From NCBI RefSeq assembly GCF_002366715.1, contig NZ_DFBS01000007.1, forward strand, positions 1 to 31,945: DNA of 31,945 nt, read 5' to 3'. Shown here piece by piece: positions 7,355 through 14,999 of this stretch. The translations under genes were made by a program, and so were the position numbers. Numbering within the stretch: position 1 is the first letter of the stretch; every line of letters starts with the position of its first letter. This DNA is from Halomonas sp. UBA3074 (GTDB lineage: Bacteria > Pseudomonadota > Gammaproteobacteria > Pseudomonadales > Halomonadaceae). The notes beneath the pieces were generated by a model. That model made no database searches, was not told the DNA's origin, and saw only the letters and a list, made by a program, of their open reading frames with translations.

Positions 7355-8695
7355 CTATAGCAACCCAGCCAATAGAACAATAAAAGTCAGCGGAATCGAC
7401 ACCCAGCGGATGATATTACGCCATACCAAATAGCCGCTCTCACCCACACCTAACGCGCTGACCACCCTGCCACGTGGCATGATCCAAGCCGCAAAAATCG
7501 CGATTAGCATGCCACCCAAAGGAAGGAAAACATCCGGCGGTATACTGCTAACAAGCTCAAAGACGTTGCGCCCGAACAGCGGTCGAAACTCTGCCAGCGA
7601 GGAGAATGAAAAGGCCGATAATAGCCCGATCAACCAAACGCTGAGCGCGACGATAGCCGTCGAGATGCTCCGGCGCAGCCCCAGCCCTTGCAGCGTGGCG
7701 ACCATGGGTTCTGCCAGGTTAATGGCGGATGTCCAGGTGGCTAAAAGCAGCAGTAAAAAGAACACGCTTAGCCACACCGCGCCCCAGGGCAACTCAGAAA
7801 ACGCGATGGGCAGCGTTACGAACATTAAGCCTGGGCCGTCGGCCGGGTCCATGCCTTGCGCGAACACCACTGAGAAAATGGCGATCCCCGCCAATAGCGC
7901 GACGCTAATATCGAGCACCGCGACTGCCACGGCTGCCTTAGGCAGGCTTTGCTCTTCCGGCATGTAAGCGCCGTACGCCATCAGCGCACAAGCACCCACT
8001 GCCAAGGTAAAGAACGCATGGCCCATGGCATGCACGACGACTGAGGGCGTCAGCGCTTCGAAAGAGGGTAGAAACAGCCACGCCAGCGCCGTCCCAAATC
8101 CATCGGTGGTCGCGGCATAGCCTGCCAGCAGCAGCAACAGCAGGTACAACAGCGGCATTAGCAGGTTGTTTAACCGCTCGAGCCCCTTGGACACGCCCGC
8201 GGCGACGACCGTCATGGTCATAAACAAAAATAGCGAGTGATTAAAGATCAGCAGACCTGGATTGGCTAAGAAGGCGTCAAACCCAGCACCGATTTCAGCG
8301 GCACTCGCCCCATTGAAGTTGCCATTGACCGAGGCCACCAAAAACTCAATCGACCAGCCGGAGACCACCGAATAGAACGACAAGATACAGAACACGGTGA
8401 ACGCCCCGAACACGCCCAGCCACCGCCAGTGAGGGGAAGCACCCGCTTCGGCTGCCAAGGCCCCCAGCGCCTGCATTGGCCCGCGCCGCCCAGCGCGGCC
8501 AATCAATATCTCCGCCATCATCACCGGAATACCCAGTAGCAGCACAAACGCCACATAAATCAGCAAAAAGGCGGCGCCGCCGTTCTCTCCCGCCACATAA
8601 GGAAAGCGCCAGATGTTGCCTAACCCCACCGCAGCACCTGTTACCGCCAAGATAAAGGCCCGCTTCGACCCCCAGCGCTCCAGCGTCTCGCTCAT
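7355..8695 (-). CDS. Na+-dependent transporter, NSS/SNF family
   Basis: This is a LeuT-fold symporter of the neurotransmitter:sodium symporter family, importing amino acids or related solutes with Na+ across the inner membrane. The family signature GAAVGLGNIWRFPYVAGENGGAAF (about 20-43), with its unwound TM1 and Na+ site, is clear. The 446 residues give about 11-12 membrane helices, typical of short bacterial NSS members such as YhdH. The ATG at 8695 is chosen because GGAG lies 6 nt upstream; the in-frame GTG at 8698 is too close to it. A Na+-coupled importer suits a halophile. The substrate cannot be read from sequence. Confidence 0.9.
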   Translation of the reverse strand: MSETLERWGSKRAFILAVTGAAVGLGNIWRFPYVAGENGGAAFLLIYVAFVLLLGIPVMMAEILIGRAGRRGPMQALGALAAEAGASPHWRWLGVFGAFTVFCILSFYSVVSGWSIEFLVASVNGNFNGASAAEIGAGFDAFLANPGLLIFNHSLFLFMTMTVVAAGVSKGLERLNNLLMPLLYLLLLLLAGYAATTDGFGTALAWLFLPSFEALTPSVVVHAMGHAFFTLAVGACALMAYGAYMPEEQSLPKAAVAVAVLDISVALLAGIAIFSVVFAQGMDPADGPGLMFVTLPIAFSELPWGAVWLSVFFLLLLLATWTSAINLAEPMVATLQGLGLRRSISTAIVALSVWLIGLLSAFSFSSLAEFRPLFGRNVFELVSSIPPDVFLPLGGMLIAIFAAWIMPRGRVVSALGVGESGYLVWRNIIRWVSIPLTFIVLLAGLL

Positions 8696-8775
8696 CACAT
8701 GCTCCTGCCATTGGTGGCATTAAAAGGCGGCAAGACTAGCAGGCGCTTGCGTGCAGGCCAAACCCTAAGCGTAAA

Positions 8776-8794
8776 GCCACGTATTAAACGTGGC
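8776..8794. promoter_or_regulatory. Dyad in the NSS transporter/prlC divergent region
   Basis: GCCACGT and ACGTGGC are perfect 7-bp arms around a 5-bp AT centre (ATTAA), between two divergent genes. It has no U-tract, so it is more likely an operator than a terminator. The protein that might bind is unknown. Confidence 0.35.
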
Positions 8795-8920
8795 GGTTAA
8801 AGCGAAGATTGTTATCAAGGCTAACATTGAAACACGGCCCCGCCGCCCGCACTGTGTCATTATTATGGCGCGTTTTGCGCTCCCTAAACTGTTTTAAAAT
8901 CGATGCCACTTGAGGTGCCT

Positions 8921-10969
8921 ATGTCCACCAATCCGCTGCTTGAAACGCACGAGTTACCCCCCTTTGCTGAGATTCGCGCCGAGCATGTGGAGCCCGCTGT
9001 GGAAACATTGCTAGGCGAAAGCCGCGAGGCCATTGACCGGCTCGCCGACCAGGCCGCCGCCGCTCCGCCAAGCTGGGAAAATTTTGCAGCCCCTCTGGAA
9101 GCCGTCAATGACCGGCTGACGAAAGCGTGGTCTCCTATCTCGCACCTCAATGGCACCATGAACTCCCCAGAATTGCGTGAAGCGTATCAAGCGTGTCTGG
9201 AGAAACTCTCCGCTTTTGGCACCTGGGTGGGCCAACACGAAGGCTTGTTTCATGGCTGGCAAGCGCTGAAAGACGGCCCCGCCTGGCAGCACCTAGATGC
9301 CGGCCAACGGCGCACTGTTGAGAACGCCCTGCGCGACTTCCGTTTAGCCGGTGTCGACTTGCCCGAAGACAAAAAAGCCCGCTACGGCGAGATACAGTCG
9401 CGGCTTTCACTGCTCTCCAACGAGTTCTCCAATAACGTGTTGGATGCCACCCAGGCATGGCACAAAGATATCGATAGCCAGGAAGCATTAGCCGGGTTAC
9501 CGGAGAGCGCTCTTGAAACGTTAAAAGCCACCGCTGAAGCGAAAGGCGTAACGGGCTACCGTATTACCCTGGATTTCCCCAGTTTCTTCCCGGTAGTGAG
9601 TTACGCAGACAACCGTGAGCTGCGCCGCGATGTGTATACCGCCTTTGTTACCCGCGCCTCAGACCAGGGTCCGAATGCGGGTAAGTTTGATAACGCCGCC
9701 ATCATGGAAGAGATTTTGGCGCTGCGTAGCGAAATTGCCCAGCTACTCGGCTTTAATACCTACGCGGACTATTCACTGGCCACCAAAATGGCAGAGTCAC
9801 CCGAACAGGTGCTCGAGTTTCTCAACGACTTAGCCCGCCGGGCGCTTCCTCAGGCAAAAGAAGAATTTGCTGAGCTAAGCGCTTACGCTCGTGATGAGCT
9901 CGGCCTGCAAACGTTAGAACCGTGGGATGTTGCTTACGCCAGTGAAAAACTGCGCGAAGCGCGCCACGCCATTTCTCAAGAGCAGCTGCGCCCTTACTTT
10001 CCCGCGCCACGCGTGGTCGATGGTTTGTTTCAGGTGGTCGAGCGTCTCTATGGTGTGCGCTTTGAAGAAGATACCGAGGCGCCTCGCTACCACGCTGACG
10101 TACGTTATTTCCGCATCACCGAAAATGGTCAGCCGATCGCCGCTTTTTATCTCGATCTTTACGCCCGCGAAGGCAAACGGGGCGGCGCTTGGATGGCGGA
10201 TTGCCGCGTACGGCGCCAAACAGAGCAGGGCCTGCAGCTACCGGTTGCGTTTCTTACCTGCAACTTCACAGCGCCGGTCGGTGGCCGTCCTGCACTGCTC
10301 ACCCATGATGAAGTCACCACGCTGTTCCATGAGTTTGGCCATGGCTTGCATCATATGCTGACCAAACAGCACATTGCCGATATCTCCGGTATTAACGGCG
10401 TTGCCTGGGATGCGGTCGAGCTACCCAGCCAGTTCATGGAAAACTACTGCTGGGAGCGCGAAGGGCTCGACCTACTCGCCAAACACGTGGATAGCGGTGA
10501 GACGCTGCCTGCCGACCTACTCGAGCGCTTGCAAGCGGCCAAGAATTTCCAGTCCGCCATGGGCATGATGCGCCAAATCGAGTTTTCGCTGTTTGATCTG
10601 CGCCTGCATCATGAACTCAGCGCCCCCAGCGCCAGCGATGTGCAAGCACTGCTTGACGAGGTGCGCGATGGGGTGTCGGTACTGCCGAAGGTGTCATTTA
10701 ACCGCTTCCAGAATAGCTTTGGCCACGTCTTTGCCGGCGGTTACGCTGCCGGTTATTACAGCTACAAATGGGCGGAAGTTCTGTCAGCGGATGCCTGGAG
10801 CGCTTTTGAAGAGGCCGGTATCTTTGACCCCGAAACGGGGCAGCGCTTCCGTCACGAGATCCTCGAACAAGGCGGCGCCCGAGACGCAGCTGAACTGTTT
10901 GTCGCCTTTCGTGGCCGCGAACCGAGCGTTGAACCGCTGCTGCGTCATAGCGGCATTCGCGCAGCTTAA
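8921..10969 (+). CDS. prlC: Oligopeptidase A (M3 metallopeptidase)
   Basis: This cytoplasmic zinc metallopeptidase degrades short peptides, including cleaved signal peptides. The 682 residues align along their length with E. coli OpdA/PrlC (680). The zinc site HEFGH is at 470-474 in TLFHEFGHGLHHMLT, and conserved stretches such as SNNVLDAT, RASDQGPNAGK, ELPSQFMEN and HVFAGGYAAGYYSYKWAEVL are present. The ATG at 8921 follows GAGG with normal spacing; the in-frame ATG at 8903 has no ribosome site and is rejected. A weak heat-shock-like promoter can be proposed upstream (8825-8853). A YheV-like gene follows after 59 bp, an arrangement I recall from other gammaproteobacteria. Confidence 0.96.
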   Translation: MSTNPLLETHELPPFAEIRAEHVEPAVETLLGESREAIDRLADQAAAAPPSWENFAAPLEAVNDRLTKAWSPISHLNGTMNSPELREAYQACLEKLSAFGTWVGQHEGLFHGWQALKDGPAWQHLDAGQRRTVENALRDFRLAGVDLPEDKKARYGEIQSRLSLLSNEFSNNVLDATQAWHKDIDSQEALAGLPESALETLKATAEAKGVTGYRITLDFPSFFPVVSYADNRELRRDVYTAFVTRASDQGPNAGKFDNAAIMEEILALRSEIAQLLGFNTYADYSLATKMAESPEQVLEFLNDLARRALPQAKEEFAELSAYARDELGLQTLEPWDVAYASEKLREARHAISQEQLRPYFPAPRVVDGLFQVVERLYGVRFEEDTEAPRYHADVRYFRITENGQPIAAFYLDLYAREGKRGGAWMADCRVRRQTEQGLQLPVAFLTCNFTAPVGGRPALLTHDEVTTLFHEFGHGLHHMLTKQHIADISGINGVAWDAVELPSQFMENYCWEREGLDLLAKHVDSGETLPADLLERLQAAKNFQSAMGMMRQIEFSLFDLRLHHELSAPSASDVQALLDEVRDGVSVLPKVSFNRFQNSFGHVFAGGYAAGYYSYKWAEVLSADAWSAFEEAGIFDPETGQRFRHEILEQGGARDAAELFVAFRGREPSVEPLLRHSGIRAA

Positions 10970-10991
10970 GCTATTGGAACCCCTTCCCCGT

Positions 10992-11014
10992 GCACGGCGT
11001 CTTAGGCGCCGTGC
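10992..11014 (+). other. Hairpin between prlC and the yheV-like gene
   Basis: GCACGGCG and CGCCGTGC form perfect 8-bp arms around a 7-nt loop, followed only by GTTTGG. It could protect the prlC mRNA end or act as a leaky terminator. It ends 5 bp before the downstream Shine-Dalgarno (GGAG, 11019-11022). Confidence 0.5.
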
Positions 11015-11028
11015 GTTTGGAGATTCGC

Positions 11029-11280
11029 ATGTCGACTGTTAAACGTTTTATTGCGGGCGTTACCTGCCCACGCTGTGCGGCGATGGATCGGATCCGCGCC
11101 TGGGAGCAGAACGGGATTCGCTACCGCGAATGCGTTAACTGTGATTTTTTTGAGCAACTGCCCATCGAAGAAGACGCGCTTACCGAAATGACCACCCGGG
11201 TCAATCAGGTGCGCGATGATCAACACCAGCAGGATGTGCAGCCTGTACGTATTCTGGACCCCGGCAAACCCTCGCGCTAA
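11029..11280 (+). CDS. yheV: YheV-like zinc-ribbon protein (DUF2387)
   Basis: A small 83-residue protein like E. coli YheV (KRFIAGAKCP..C). It has two cysteine pairs, CPRC (about 13-16) and CVNC (about 36-39), which would bind one zinc ion, then a charged tail. The start KRFIAGVTCPRCAAMDRIR is diagnostic of the family. The ATG at 11029 has GGAG 6 nt upstream; a longer frame from about 10990 runs through a hairpin and is rejected. It follows prlC closely and is probably in its operon. The function is unknown; nucleic-acid binding is a guess from the fold. Confidence 0.85.
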   Translation: MSTVKRFIAGVTCPRCAAMDRIRAWEQNGIRYRECVNCDFFEQLPIEEDALTEMTTRVNQVRDDQHQQDVQPVRILDPGKPSR

Positions 11281-11312
11281 CGCCTCTCCCCGTATTGCCT
11301 TTTTACCCGGAC

Positions 11313-11337
11313 AAACCCGCGCATCTAACGCGGGTTT
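11313..11337 (+). terminator. Terminator after the yheV-like gene
   Basis: AAACCCGCG and CGCGGGTTT form perfect 9-bp arms around a 7-nt loop, followed by a short T-containing tail (ACTTTGTTTG). It separates the prlC unit from the regulatory region of the TRAP operon. Confidence 0.7.
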
Positions 11338-11366
11338 ACTTTGTTTGCCCTTGGCCAATCTCTATG

Positions 11367-11416
11367 TGTGCGGTTATCCGCACATGTAAGACCCGCTTTC
11401 GTGCGAACAACCGGAC
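11367..11416. promoter_or_regulatory. Tandem enhancer-like dyads (candidate DctD sites)
   Basis: Site 1 (11367-11384) is TGTGCGG-TTAT-CCGCACA, a perfect dyad. Site 2 (11401-11416) is GTGCGA-ACAA-CCGGAC, a degenerate copy with the same half-site spacing. Their centres are 33 bp apart, close to three helical turns, and about 145 and 112 bp upstream of the start site predicted from the sigma54 promoter. This is the usual arrangement of NtrC-family activator sites. Assignment to DctD is inferred from the dctBD genes in the window. Confidence 0.65.
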
Positions 11417-11494
11417 ACAATGCCAACAATTCCCTTCCACCAAAGTTGAATAAAAAATTTATAAACCGTTGTTTATAAATTAATAAATATTAAA

Positions 11495-11510
11495 TGGCAC
11501 AACTCTCGCT
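11495..11510 (+). promoter_or_regulatory. Sigma54 promoter of the TAXI-TRAP operon
   Basis: TGGCACAACTCTCGCT has the invariant GG (11496-11497) and GC (11508-11509) 10 bp apart, with a full TGGCAC -24 element; the -12 element is TCGCT against the usual TTGCA/T. Transcription would start near 11521. An A/T-rich tract (about 11446-11494) between this promoter and the upstream dyads could bend DNA or bind IHF, although I found no clean IHF site. Confidence 0.75.
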
Positions 11511-11527
11511 GTGTTAACTCCTGCATA

Positions 11528-11566
11528 GCCTGATCAATCCCTTTTAACGGACGGTATCGATCAGGC
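11528..11566 (+). other. 5' leader hairpin of the TAXI-TRAP mRNA
   Basis: GCCTGATC (11528-11535) pairs perfectly with GATCAGGC (11559-11566) around a 23-nt loop. It begins a few bases after the predicted sigma54 start, a position suited to mRNA 5'-end protection. The function is inferred only. Confidence 0.35.
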
Positions 11567-11606
11567 CATCGGACGATAACCCCAATAACAGCTAGGAATT
11601 TTCGCC

Positions 11607-12599
11607 ATGCGCAAACAAATGCCTAAAACGTTCACGCTTCTCGCCAGCAGCGCCTTGCTTGTTGCGGCGGCCAGCAGTGCCCAAGCGCAAGAAGATCGCG
11701 CCGGTTGGCCCGACAACTTCACCGTAGGTACCGCAAGCCAAGGCGGCACTTACTTCGTTTACGGTTCAGGCTGGGCGAACTTTATTGCTGATGAGCTGGG
11801 CGTATCAGGCGGCGGTGAAGTGACCGGTGGTCCTACTCAAAACCTGGCGCTGGTGCACACAGGCGACATGGCGTTCGGTTTAACCACGATGGGCCCTGCT
11901 TCTGATGCCGTTAAAGGCGAAAGCCCACTGGCACCTGGCATGCAGATGGATAACGTCTGCGCTATGTTCCCGATGTACGAAACACCGTTCTCCATTACCG
12001 CGCTTTCTGACAGCGGCATTGAGTCAATCTCCGACATTCCGGATGGCGCACGCATCGGTTTTGGTCCAGCAGCGTCTACCTCTGACACCTACTTCCCCGC
12101 GATCCTGGAAACCCTGGGCGTTGACTTCGAGCGCCGTAACGGTGGTTGGTCAGACTTAGGCGGCCAGTTGCAGGATGGCCTGCTTGATGTTGTCGCCTTC
12201 GCAGCCGGCATCCCGATCCCCGCCGTTAGCCAATTGGAAGTCCAGACCGACGTCAACATCATCGAATTTAACGAAGAAGAGTTGGCCACCGTTCTGGAAA
12301 ACTATCCCGTTGCTGAATTCATGATCCCAGCAAACACTTACACCACCCTGGAAGAAGATGCCCGCGCGGTATCGATGTGGAACTTCGCCATCGCTGGCTG
12401 TGATCTGCCGGAAGACTTCGTTTACGAAGTGACCAAAGCCACAATGGAAAACAACGATCGTATGCGTTCTGTACACCGCAGTGCTGAAACCACCATTCCA
12501 GAAAACATCGTTCATAACACCGTGCTGCCGTTCCACCCTGGCGCTGCACGCTGGTATGAAGAGAACGGTTATGACATTGCTGATGACATGATCAACTAA
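11607..12599 (+). CDS. TAXI-family TRAP transporter solute-binding protein
   Basis: This periplasmic receptor captures a solute and delivers it to the TRAP permease encoded next. The 330 residues begin with a Sec signal peptide (hydrophobic about 9-24, likely cleavage after AQA at 27). The mature part opens with FTVGTASQGGTYFVYGSGWANFI, the glycine-rich N-terminus of TAXI proteins (TRAP-associated extracytoplasmic immunoreceptor family). The ATG at 11607 has AGGA about 10 nt upstream. It is the first gene of a two-gene operon behind a sigma54 promoter with enhancer-like sites. Known TAXI substrates include glutamate and other carboxylates; the substrate here is not evident. Lactate or a dicarboxylate would suit the DctBD link. 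Confidence 0.92.
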   Translation: MRKQMPKTFTLLASSALLVAAASSAQAQEDRAGWPDNFTVGTASQGGTYFVYGSGWANFIADELGVSGGGEVTGGPTQNLALVHTGDMAFGLTTMGPASDAVKGESPLAPGMQMDNVCAMFPMYETPFSITALSDSGIESISDIPDGARIGFGPAASTSDTYFPAILETLGVDFERRNGGWSDLGGQLQDGLLDVVAFAAGIPIPAVSQLEVQTDVNIIEFNEEELATVLENYPVAEFMIPANTYTTLEEDARAVSMWNFAIAGCDLPEDFVYEVTKATMENNDRMRSVHRSAETTIPENIVHNTVLPFHPGAARWYEENGYDIADDMIN

Positions 12600-12619
12600 G
12601 CAACCTCCCCCGTTCCAAC

Positions 12620-12650
12620 TGCCCCGCCTCTGGCCCTGCCAGGCGGGGCA
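12620..12650 (+). other. Intercistronic hairpin in the TRAP operon
   Basis: TGCCCCGCCT and AGGCGGGGCA form perfect 10-bp GC-rich arms around an 11-nt loop, 20 bp after the receptor stop codon. No U-run follows, so full termination is unlikely. Such hairpins can stabilise the upstream message and allow more receptor than permease to be made. Confidence 0.6.
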
Positions 12651-12703
12651 GCTTTCGCTGCTACTACCCCCTTTGTCTGCTTTTGCTGTGAGGGTGAACT
12701 CTA

Positions 12704-14905
12704 ATGAGTCACAAAACCGACCAAGACCCCAATGGTCTTAACGATGATGCTCACGCGGCGTCAGCGGTACCCGAGTCTATTGCCGATGGTGTCGATGATG
12801 ATGTTGTTGAACCTAATCGTCGCCTGTTTACGGGCTGGCAATTTCTACTGTTTGCGGCATTAGCGATCGCTTACTCAAGTTTCCATCTGATTTCACTCAA
12901 CGTTTATCCGATGGAAACCTGGTCGTTTCGAATCGTACACATTGCCGGTGCACTTATTCTCGGTTATGGGCTCTTTGCGGGCGCTCGCTTTGCCGAAGAT
13001 GGCCAGCCAGCGTCAGGCGACTGGATCAAGTGGGTTAGCTATGCCCTCTTGATTCCTGCCGCCTATACCTTGGCGCAAGTATTCGTGATGTATCAGACGC
13101 TCAGCGGTAGTGCCATGCGCATCGACCCGAACGTCGAGAATTGGCACTACGGCTATCCGCTGATGGCGACCACGGCGGGGGCTATCGTACTATCGTGGTT
13201 TTATCGTCAGGCACGTCATCGCTTCAACCCTGCCGATTTGGTACTTATGGTATGTGCCATGGCGAGCGCAGGCTATTTACTGGTGGCCTATAACACCAAT
13301 ATCCGGATGTCGACGGGTACCTCCTTTGCACCATCGGGCATTTCCTGGGCAGCCATTGCAGGCTCCCTGCTGATTCTAGAACTTACTCGCCGAGTCGCTG
13401 GTTTAGCGTTAGTAGTGATTTCAGCGGTCTTTTTGACCTACGTTTTTGCCGGCCCTTACTTGCCAGGCTTCTTAGGCTATCCAGGTCTGTCACTGCAGCG
13501 TTTCTTCAGCCAGGTGTATACCGACGCGGGCATTCTTGGGCCCACCACGGCCGTGTCATCGACCTATATCATCTTGTTCATTATTTTTGCAGCGTTCCTG
13601 CAGGCTTCCAAAGTGGGCGACTACTTCGTCAACTTCGCGTTCGCGGCAGCAGGTCGGGCCCGTGGTGGCCCTGCTAAGGTCGCTATTTTCGCCTCAGGCC
13701 TGATGGGTATGATCAACGGTACCTCCGCGGGTAACGTCGTTTCTACCGGCTCCCTGACCATTCCCTTGATGAAGAAAGTCGGCTACCCCGCGCGTAGTGC
13801 AGGCGCTATCGAAGCGGCCGCCTCAACCGGTGGTCAGATCATGCCGCCGATTATGGGTGCTGGCGCGTTCATCATGGCGGAAGTGACCGGTATTCCGTAT
13901 ACCGAAATTGCCATTGCAGCGATCATTCCTGCCATCCTCTATTTTGCTTCCATCTACTTTATGGTCGACTTTGAAGCCGCCCGTAAAGGCATGCGCGGCA
14001 TGCGTAAGGATGAAATCCCGCTATTTTCCAAGCTGGTGAAGCAGGTTTACCTGTTTGCGCCGATTATTATTCTGATTGTCGCGCTGTTTATGGGTTACTC
14101 GGTCATCCGCGCCGGTACCCTCGCCACCGCTTCAGCGGCTGTGGTGAGCTGGATTTCACCTAATAAGATGGGTGTTCGTGCAATTCTTAAAGCGCTGCAG
14201 ATTGCGGGCACCATGTCGATTCAAATCATCGCGGTGTGTGCCTGTGCGGGCTTAATCGTTGGGGTTATCTCGCTGACCGGTGTTGGCGCGCGCTTCTCGT
14301 CGCTGTTGCTGGGCCTCGCCGGTGTCAGCCAACTGTTGGCGCTCGTGTTTGCCATGCTGATCAGCATTTTGCTGGGAATGGGCATGCCCACTACCGCCGC
14401 CTATGCGGTGGCCGCGTCAGTCGTTGCACCTGGCCTAATCAATATCGGTATTGAGCCACTGATCGCGCACTTCTTCGTGTTCTATTTCGCCGTCGTGTCG
14501 GCGATCACTCCGCCGGTTGCCTTGGCTTCCTATGCAGCGGCGGGTATCTCTGGCGACAACCCCATGGGCACGTCGGTGGCCTCGTTCAAGATTGGCCTGG
14601 CCGCGTTCATCGTACCGTTCATGTTCTTCTACAGCCCGGCCATGCTAATGGAAGGCTCTCCGATGCAGATCCTACGCGTTGGGTTAACCGCGACGCTGGG
14701 CATTGTGTTGCTCTCGGGCATGGTACAGAAGTGGTTCTTTGGCCCCGTTAACACAGTACAGCGTATCGTTATGCTGGTAGGCGCGTTGTTCTTGATCTAT
14801 GGCGGTATCTATACCGACATTGCAGGCCTTGCGATTGGTATCGCGCTATTTATGATGCAGCGCAAGGCCCACGGTGGCGGCAGTAAAACGGCGCAAGCTG
14901 GCTAA
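12704..14905 (+). CDS. TRAP transporter fused permease (DctQM type)
   Basis: This 733-residue inner-membrane permease fuses the small DctQ-like and large DctM-like TRAP subunits, as is normal for TAXI systems ('4TM/12TM fusion'). An acidic cytoplasmic tail (about 1-37) precedes the four Q-type helices. The M-type part has the characteristic GMINGTSAGNVVSTGSLTIPLMKKVGY and SAGAIEAAASTGGQIMPPIMGAGAFIM motifs and a second set near GMGMPTTAAYAVAASVVAPGL and SAITPPVALASYAAAGI, which mark the two substrate/Na+ binding clamshell halves. Uptake is driven by the Na+ gradient in characterised TRAP systems. The gene lies 104 bp after the receptor gene and ends at a strong terminator. Confidence 0.93.
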   Translation: MSHKTDQDPNGLNDDAHAASAVPESIADGVDDDVVEPNRRLFTGWQFLLFAALAIAYSSFHLISLNVYPMETWSFRIVHIAGALILGYGLFAGARFAEDGQPASGDWIKWVSYALLIPAAYTLAQVFVMYQTLSGSAMRIDPNVENWHYGYPLMATTAGAIVLSWFYRQARHRFNPADLVLMVCAMASAGYLLVAYNTNIRMSTGTSFAPSGISWAAIAGSLLILELTRRVAGLALVVISAVFLTYVFAGPYLPGFLGYPGLSLQRFFSQVYTDAGILGPTTAVSSTYIILFIIFAAFLQASKVGDYFVNFAFAAAGRARGGPAKVAIFASGLMGMINGTSAGNVVSTGSLTIPLMKKVGYPARSAGAIEAAASTGGQIMPPIMGAGAFIMAEVTGIPYTEIAIAAIIPAILYFASIYFMVDFEAARKGMRGMRKDEIPLFSKLVKQVYLFAPIIILIVALFMGYSVIRAGTLATASAAVVSWISPNKMGVRAILKALQIAGTMSIQIIAVCACAGLIVGVISLTGVGARFSSLLLGLAGVSQLLALVFAMLISILLGMGMPTTAAYAVAASVVAPGLINIGIEPLIAHFFVFYFAVVSAITPPVALASYAAAGISGDNPMGTSVASFKIGLAAFIVPFMFFYSPAMLMEGSPMQILRVGLTATLGIVLLSGMVQKWFFGPVNTVQRIVMLVGALFLIYGGIYTDIAGLAIGIALFMMQRKAHGGGSKTAQAG

Positions 14906-14934
14906 TTAATGTAACTCGCAATACGGTAGGCCTA

Positions 14935-14969
14935 AAAAACCCCGGTCAACGATGTTGATCGGGGTTTTT
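14935..14969. terminator. Bidirectional terminator between the TRAP operon and metF
   Basis: AAAAACCCCG and CGGGGTTTTT are arms of a long hairpin that extends inward (GTCAA/TTGAT with one G-U pair) around a 5-nt loop. A-run and T-run on opposite sides make it work in both directions, suiting the convergent permease and metF genes. Confidence 0.9.
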
Positions 14970-14999
14970 AATGAGCCTAATGCGGGTCAATAATTGCGC

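Noticed and set aside
7479..7967. 162-codon plus-strand frame inside the NSS transporter gene
   Set aside because: It lies wholly antisense to conserved membrane helices, has a low-complexity composition and no start signals.
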